The notes under the pieces: generated by a model
Database searches by the model: none
What the model was told of the DNA's origin: nothing
Seen by the model: only the letters and a program-made list of their open reading frames with translations
Program-made: the position numbers and the translations under genes
Part shown: in pieces, positions 60,412 to 64,000 of the stretch
How the letters are laid out: every line of letters starts with the position of its first letter
How positions within the stretch are numbered: the stretch's first letter is position 1
DNA from: Deroplatys truncata
Taxonomy: Eukaryota; Arthropoda; Insecta; Mantodea; Mantidae
Reading direction: 5' to 3'
DNA: 64,000 nt
NCBI GenBank assembly: GCA_030765065.1
Contig: CM060976.1
Coordinates: 62,542,539-62,606,538, forward strand

Positions 60412-60453
60412 CACCCGACGTTTCGGTCAACTCTGTGGTTGCCATCTTCAAGA
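60412..60453 (-). ncRNA. Hammerhead-ribozyme-like motif, left pseudo-LTR
   Basis: The same fold on the reverse strand, here with the GAAAC box preserved (gaccgaaacgtcggg) but still ttgaaga instead of ctgaaga. It is better preserved than the right-hand motif. Confidence 0.5.
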
Positions 60454-61074
60454 GTGTAACACCCAGGACAGCTTGATAACGACTGCCGACTAGGCGTTTT
60501 TTTTATAGGGGCGGCCCCACACCCGCCGCCCCCGGTGACGATCATCCTCAGAGGCTACATCGTCTCCCCATGCTGTTAGTTCTAACATGCAACTAGGGGG
60601 GGGTGCTCGGTTAGTAGTGACGTGCTAGTGCGTGGAGAAAGATGTGAGTTAAACATGGTCGGGTTCCGCGGAAGCACCCCGGTTAGTAAGTTAAACTACT
60701 CATGCGAGCATACATGCGAGCGTGCCTGGTTGGGTTTACCGGCGCCAGCCATGGCAGACCCTGCCTGGCGCTCGGTGGTTAGTACGGGTTAGGTTGGGTG
60801 GGATTGACAGGGATGCGTTAAGAGCTACGGCTTAAGATTAAATGGTATGGCGCGGGTGTTAACATCATGCAAGTGATCGTAATGAAAGGTGTGGCGGGAT
60901 TTTACCTTTGGTTGCCGAGCTGCTGCTGCAGTGTTCCTGTGATGGTGGGTGGCCTAGAGATGTTCCGCAATTTATAGCTCACGTCAAGGTCAAAACTGCC
61001 GCAGTGGGTCTGCACTGCAGTCGCTTAACACTTTGTTACCATGGGTCATCGTATCCTATATGAAGACAACGCAA

Positions 61075-61210
61075 GTACTATCTTCTACAAAATTTTATCA
61101 CGCCAGACTTCATAGAGAAGCAATTGAAATTTATAAACACTCCAACAACTTTAATAAAAAGGAAGAAAAGTTTAAGCTCAATCGTACATGGATACCAGCG
61201 ATGACACGTC
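61075..61210 (+). pseudogene. GIY-YIG endonuclease C-terminal remnant of the Penelope-like element
   Basis: The frame encodes RLHREAIEIYKHSNNFNKKE and then LNRTWIPAM, matching my recall of the C-terminal consensus of Penelope endonucleases (REA-EI-KH--NFN---G--L---W-P). The GIY-YIG motif itself and the reverse transcriptase are missing. The fragment is directly followed by the right pseudo-LTR, as expected for the 3' end of such an element. Confidence 0.75.
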
Positions 61211-61314
61211 ACTGCAGACTCACTGCGGCAGTTTTGACCTTGACGTGAGCTATAAATTGCAGAACATCTCTTGCCTAGTCGGCAGTCGTTATCAAGCTGT
61301 CCTGGGTGTTACAC

Positions 61315-61356
61315 TCTTGAAGATGGCAACCACAGAGTTGACCAAAACGTCGGGTG
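61315..61356 (+). ncRNA. Hammerhead-ribozyme-like motif, right pseudo-LTR
   Basis: ttgaaga (core CUGANGA with the first C changed), a bulged 6-bp stem with the loop cacaga, then accaaaacgtc where GAAAC is expected. Penelope-like pseudo-LTRs are known to carry hammerhead motifs. This copy has a changed G12, so cleavage is unlikely. Confidence 0.5.
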
Positions 61357-61456
61357 CTAGTAATTTTACCCTTAGACCACGGCCTTCCAGCCCGGAAGAT
61401 TTTAATGTTCTATCGATATACTGGTATTATTTACATAATAAGAAAACCATTGAAGA

Positions 61457-62055
61457 TCCGAGCGGGATGACTAAGACGGTAATGCCTGTAGCACCCATTC
61501 GGGAGGTCCAGGGTTCGATCTCCGGCACCATCCACTATAACTCATGGGTTTTTTTCCGGAGTTTCCCGGGTCGTCAGGCGAATACTGAAACGATTTCTTT
61601 CATCCCCCGAATTTACTGACCCTTCATTTCGTTCCATTCATCATTTCATTCATTATTCACCCGTTTGGTCTATTTCAGGGTTAGAAATATCGGCGATGGT
61701 GTTTCGGTGCAGCGAAACAGGGAAAATGATGCTCTCCGTAAACGTTCTCCGTACCTCGTCTTTCGGCAGGTTCCCGGGGTATAAAGACCGCGCCTTGAAG
61801 AGGGAGTTGATCCCTATGTGGGACGGATCCCCGCTTTGGATATCTATATCTGGAAACGGCAGGGACCCCGTCATTGCTGTGCCACCACTCATGGTTCCGT
61901 CCGCCCGGTTTCTCCCTTCACCTCATCCCTTCCATCGATACAATATTCTCATTTCTGGATCAGTGCCTGCATTCCGTCCGCTTCTCATCCAATGCAATCC
62001 AAACCAGTGAAGACGTTATGTCAAGTATCTTTAAAATGCTAAGTGAATATTTATG
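61457..62055 (+). repeat. SINE-like composite repeat (family 5), copy 2
   Basis: Head: gagcgggatgactaagacgg, and a B box in ccagggttcgatctccgg. Then ttttttccggagtttcccgg, gtcaggcgaatactgaaacg, a GC-rich body and an end near aaatgctaagtgaat. It lies directly after the Penelope-like remnant. Confidence 0.75.
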
Positions 62056-62209
62056 TGTGTAAGTTGTTTGAAATACATAGAAATTTAGGAGTAATTCTAT
62101 GGGGAATCTGCTAAAAATGTACGATCTTCAGGATTATTTTCCTATAAGTCTAGTGAATACCAAAATGCAAGATACTCACCTAAAATGTAACGCTATGTGT
62201 ACAATTAGT

Positions 62210-62520
62210 CCTGCGCTGTGAGCTAGAGTGTGGTTCCCTTACGGAATGGACTCGGATTCGATCCTACCCATAGGAGTGCGGATTTTAAGTCCCAAGTATA
62301 GGACCGGTGCCCACTAGGCACCGTGAGGAAAGTGAGGAGCTGCGATAGCAGTTGTCCTGGCCTCGTGAGGAAACTTTTCGGCTGGGGGATGAGTGATGCT
62401 GGCCGCATCACGTCACCGTATCGGTTGGATGATCGGCCACCTCTGTTGTGCGTAAGTGGGCGTGAGGTCGACAATCGGGTTGGCGGGCCCAGCCCTTCGC
62501 AGGCTATAGTGCCACAGTAT
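62210..62520 (+). repeat. SINE (family 3), copy 2
   Basis: Colinear with 29950-30236: cctgcgctgtgagctagag, B box ggattcgatcct, gcggattttaagtcccaag, ctcgtgaggaaacttttcgg, gatgctggccgcatcac and an end near tagtgccacagt. Its B box is better preserved than in copy 1. Confidence 0.85.
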
Positions 62521-62524
62521 TTAT

Positions 62525-63535
62525 TTATGTGTACATTTACGATCTTGTTTTAGAAGTTAATGAAAGTGAGATTTTGATAGTTACTCACATTATATTTTTT
62601 ACAGGAAAAAAGAGATGTTTTCTTTGTCGCTCTTGCTTTTAATCACTATGTTAATATACATTCAGTGGCTATTAATAAAATGCCTATTTGAGAAGCGAAT
62701 TTAAGATTCGTTATAACCCAACATTACTAAAACCTGGGATTTTACTAGTTTTGTATTCAATATTACTTTTAATTAGCAGAGATATACGGCGTTGTCCGAT
62801 TTTTGTAAAAAGAAATCGATTTTCCAAACAGCTGTTTACTTACATTTAAATAAATTAAAACAATTACGATATTGCTAGTATTCAATTATTTTAATCTGAT
62901 CACTCTGCTTCATTGAGCCAAACTTCCCATTCCTATTGAAAATCCTCCAAGTTTCCTCTCATCCAACATTTTTCAAGCCAATTTTCCATTCGGATGGTTT
63001 TTGGGGATTATCAAACCCTAAAAGAAAAGAGAGCAACATTTATCCTGTTATTATTGAGAAAAATGGCCCATTGTACTGAATAACCTCAAAATTATTCCTG
63101 CCAACATTGACCGCACCCTTTCCCCTTAGGAGTGGTTATTCTTATACTCCCCAAAAATAATGAATATGTATATTTTTATTTTACAAACGTATTGTGAAAA
63201 CAAGACTCGTTTTTGCTAAAAAAAAACCCTCAAAATTACTTCTCGCTGAACATTTCCGTTTATGGGCGCTTTTGTGTCATAACACTCTTGTCCTAAAGAA
63301 GTGTGTTTGTCAAATTTCCCATTCTTACCTAAAAATCTCCAAAGTGTCTCCCATCGAACAACTGTTAACCCATCTTCCATTAGGGGTACATGTAGTCATT
63401 GTGATGCTGGACTTATGGTCTTAGTTTCATAGCTGTCTTCCTGCATAATATTGCTTTTATTATTTCCATTTCTTTTATTCTGTAGGAAGAACTAGGAGTC
63501 ACAGTTTTGAGCATTCACCTAACAATATTTACCTG
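62525..63535. other. Non-coding stretch, no feature recognised
   Basis: AT-rich. 62920-63400 contains an imperfect duplication (phrases around gagccaaacttcccattcc and gtcaaatttcccattcttac, each followed by a cctccaagt / ctccaaagt phrase), but no gene. Confidence 0.45.
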
Positions 63536-63539
63536 GCAA

Positions 63540-63662
63540 CTGAAGGGAACAAGGAGAAAATCTGAAATAAGATTGCCCAGTGCTGGTGCGGAATTTGAAC
63601 CTGCAACCTGCCTATTGCGAGCCACAGTTGCTAAGTACCTGAACTATCTCGCTCGTTCCAGG
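63540..63662 (-). repeat. tRNA-derived SINE fragment (family 5-like)
   Basis: On the reverse strand: aacgagcgagatagttcagg (A box), gtggctcgcaataggcaggt and gcaggttcaaattccgc (B box). Confidence 0.65.
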
Positions 63663-64000
63663 AGGTTTGTCCATGAGAAACTATTTAATATCTACATCAA
63701 ACCTGACGATTCATGGCAGAATGGTTCAAAACAACACCGTCGAAACTTTGTTTACGGAGCAGTAAGTAGCTTATATTTCAATAAGGAACGCATGTCCAGA
63801 AATGCATCATTTGGAAATATGAGGCTCCTAAGTTTAAGAATGCTAATGGTCAGTTATAAAATTCATTAACCCAGCCATCAGTGTAAGGTTGATAAACTTA
63901 TACCTGAAACTACTTGCACATGAGTGACATCACAGTACATGGTTTGCATCTCAGTGAGGAAGTTTGTGGTATGTTCCATTGCAACAACGTTGCTGGCAGC

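Larger units (their letters stand above)
60345..61428 (+). mobile_element. Penelope-like element remnant with inverted pseudo-LTRs
   Basis: The outer parts 60345-60493 and 61268-61428 are inverted copies. A second inverted pair, 60953-61022 and 61206-61275, continues them, so the right pseudo-LTR is contiguous (61206-61428). The left one carries ~460 bp (60494-60952) missing on the right. Between them lies a short coding relic of the element's endonuclease. Inverted pseudo-LTRs and a GIY-YIG C-terminus together point to a Penelope-like element. The reverse transcriptase is lost. Confidence 0.8.

Overview
The window looks like a stretch of nuclear DNA from an arthropod, most likely an insect with a large, repeat-rich genome. 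It is AT-rich, has very low gene density and many simple repeats. It is packed with element families typical of insects: Tc1, mariner, piggyBac, a Penelope-like element, a non-LTR retrotransposon with RNase H, Gypsy and several tRNA-derived SINE families. I see no ordinary host gene, no rRNA, no canonical tRNA and no CRISPR array. The assignment to insects is inference from element content; the species cannot be named.

Positions 1-11,000 form the most unusual block. Bases 1-4600 are a giant, almost perfect palindrome (arms 1-2265 and 2336-4600, symmetry p to 4601-p, no indel found in the parts compared) around a 70-bp non-symmetrical core. Each arm carries a periodic array of tRNA T-arm / B-box-like motifs about every 130-145 bp, then a TATA box, then the start of a protein-primed family-B DNA polymerase gene. 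The right-hand gene (4239-7892) is a single intact 1217-codon reading frame with all exonuclease and polymerase motifs. The left-hand mirror copy runs off the window start. Three unrelated tandem arrays follow the polymerase gene (8270-10935). No capsid, ATPase, protease or integrase gene lies nearby.

Positions 11,000-30,000 hold SINEs, hairpins, a dispersed ~0.8-kb non-coding repeat, a Tc1 transposase gene with a lost catalytic residue, a decayed copy of a multicopy arthropod protein family, a hAT-like non-autonomous element and a Tc1 fragment.

Positions 30,000-47,500 hold a piggyBac pseudogene split by one of the ~0.8-kb repeats, a mariner fragment, more SINEs, a foldback MITE and long non-coding stretches.

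Positions 48,000-55,200 hold a full-length but broken KRBA2-like integrase gene whose middle has expanded into a 30-bp (10-codon) minisatellite. A degenerate LINE follows directly.

Positions 55,000-64,000 hold further repeats, a Gypsy integrase fragment, a Penelope-like remnant with inverted pseudo-LTRs carrying hammerhead-like motifs, and several SINEs.

Apart from the polymerase, every recognisable coding region is broken or mutated, so the polymerase with its palindromic flank stands out as the youngest or most constrained object here. Family assignments rest on reading translated motifs and on recall of family consensus; no database search was run.
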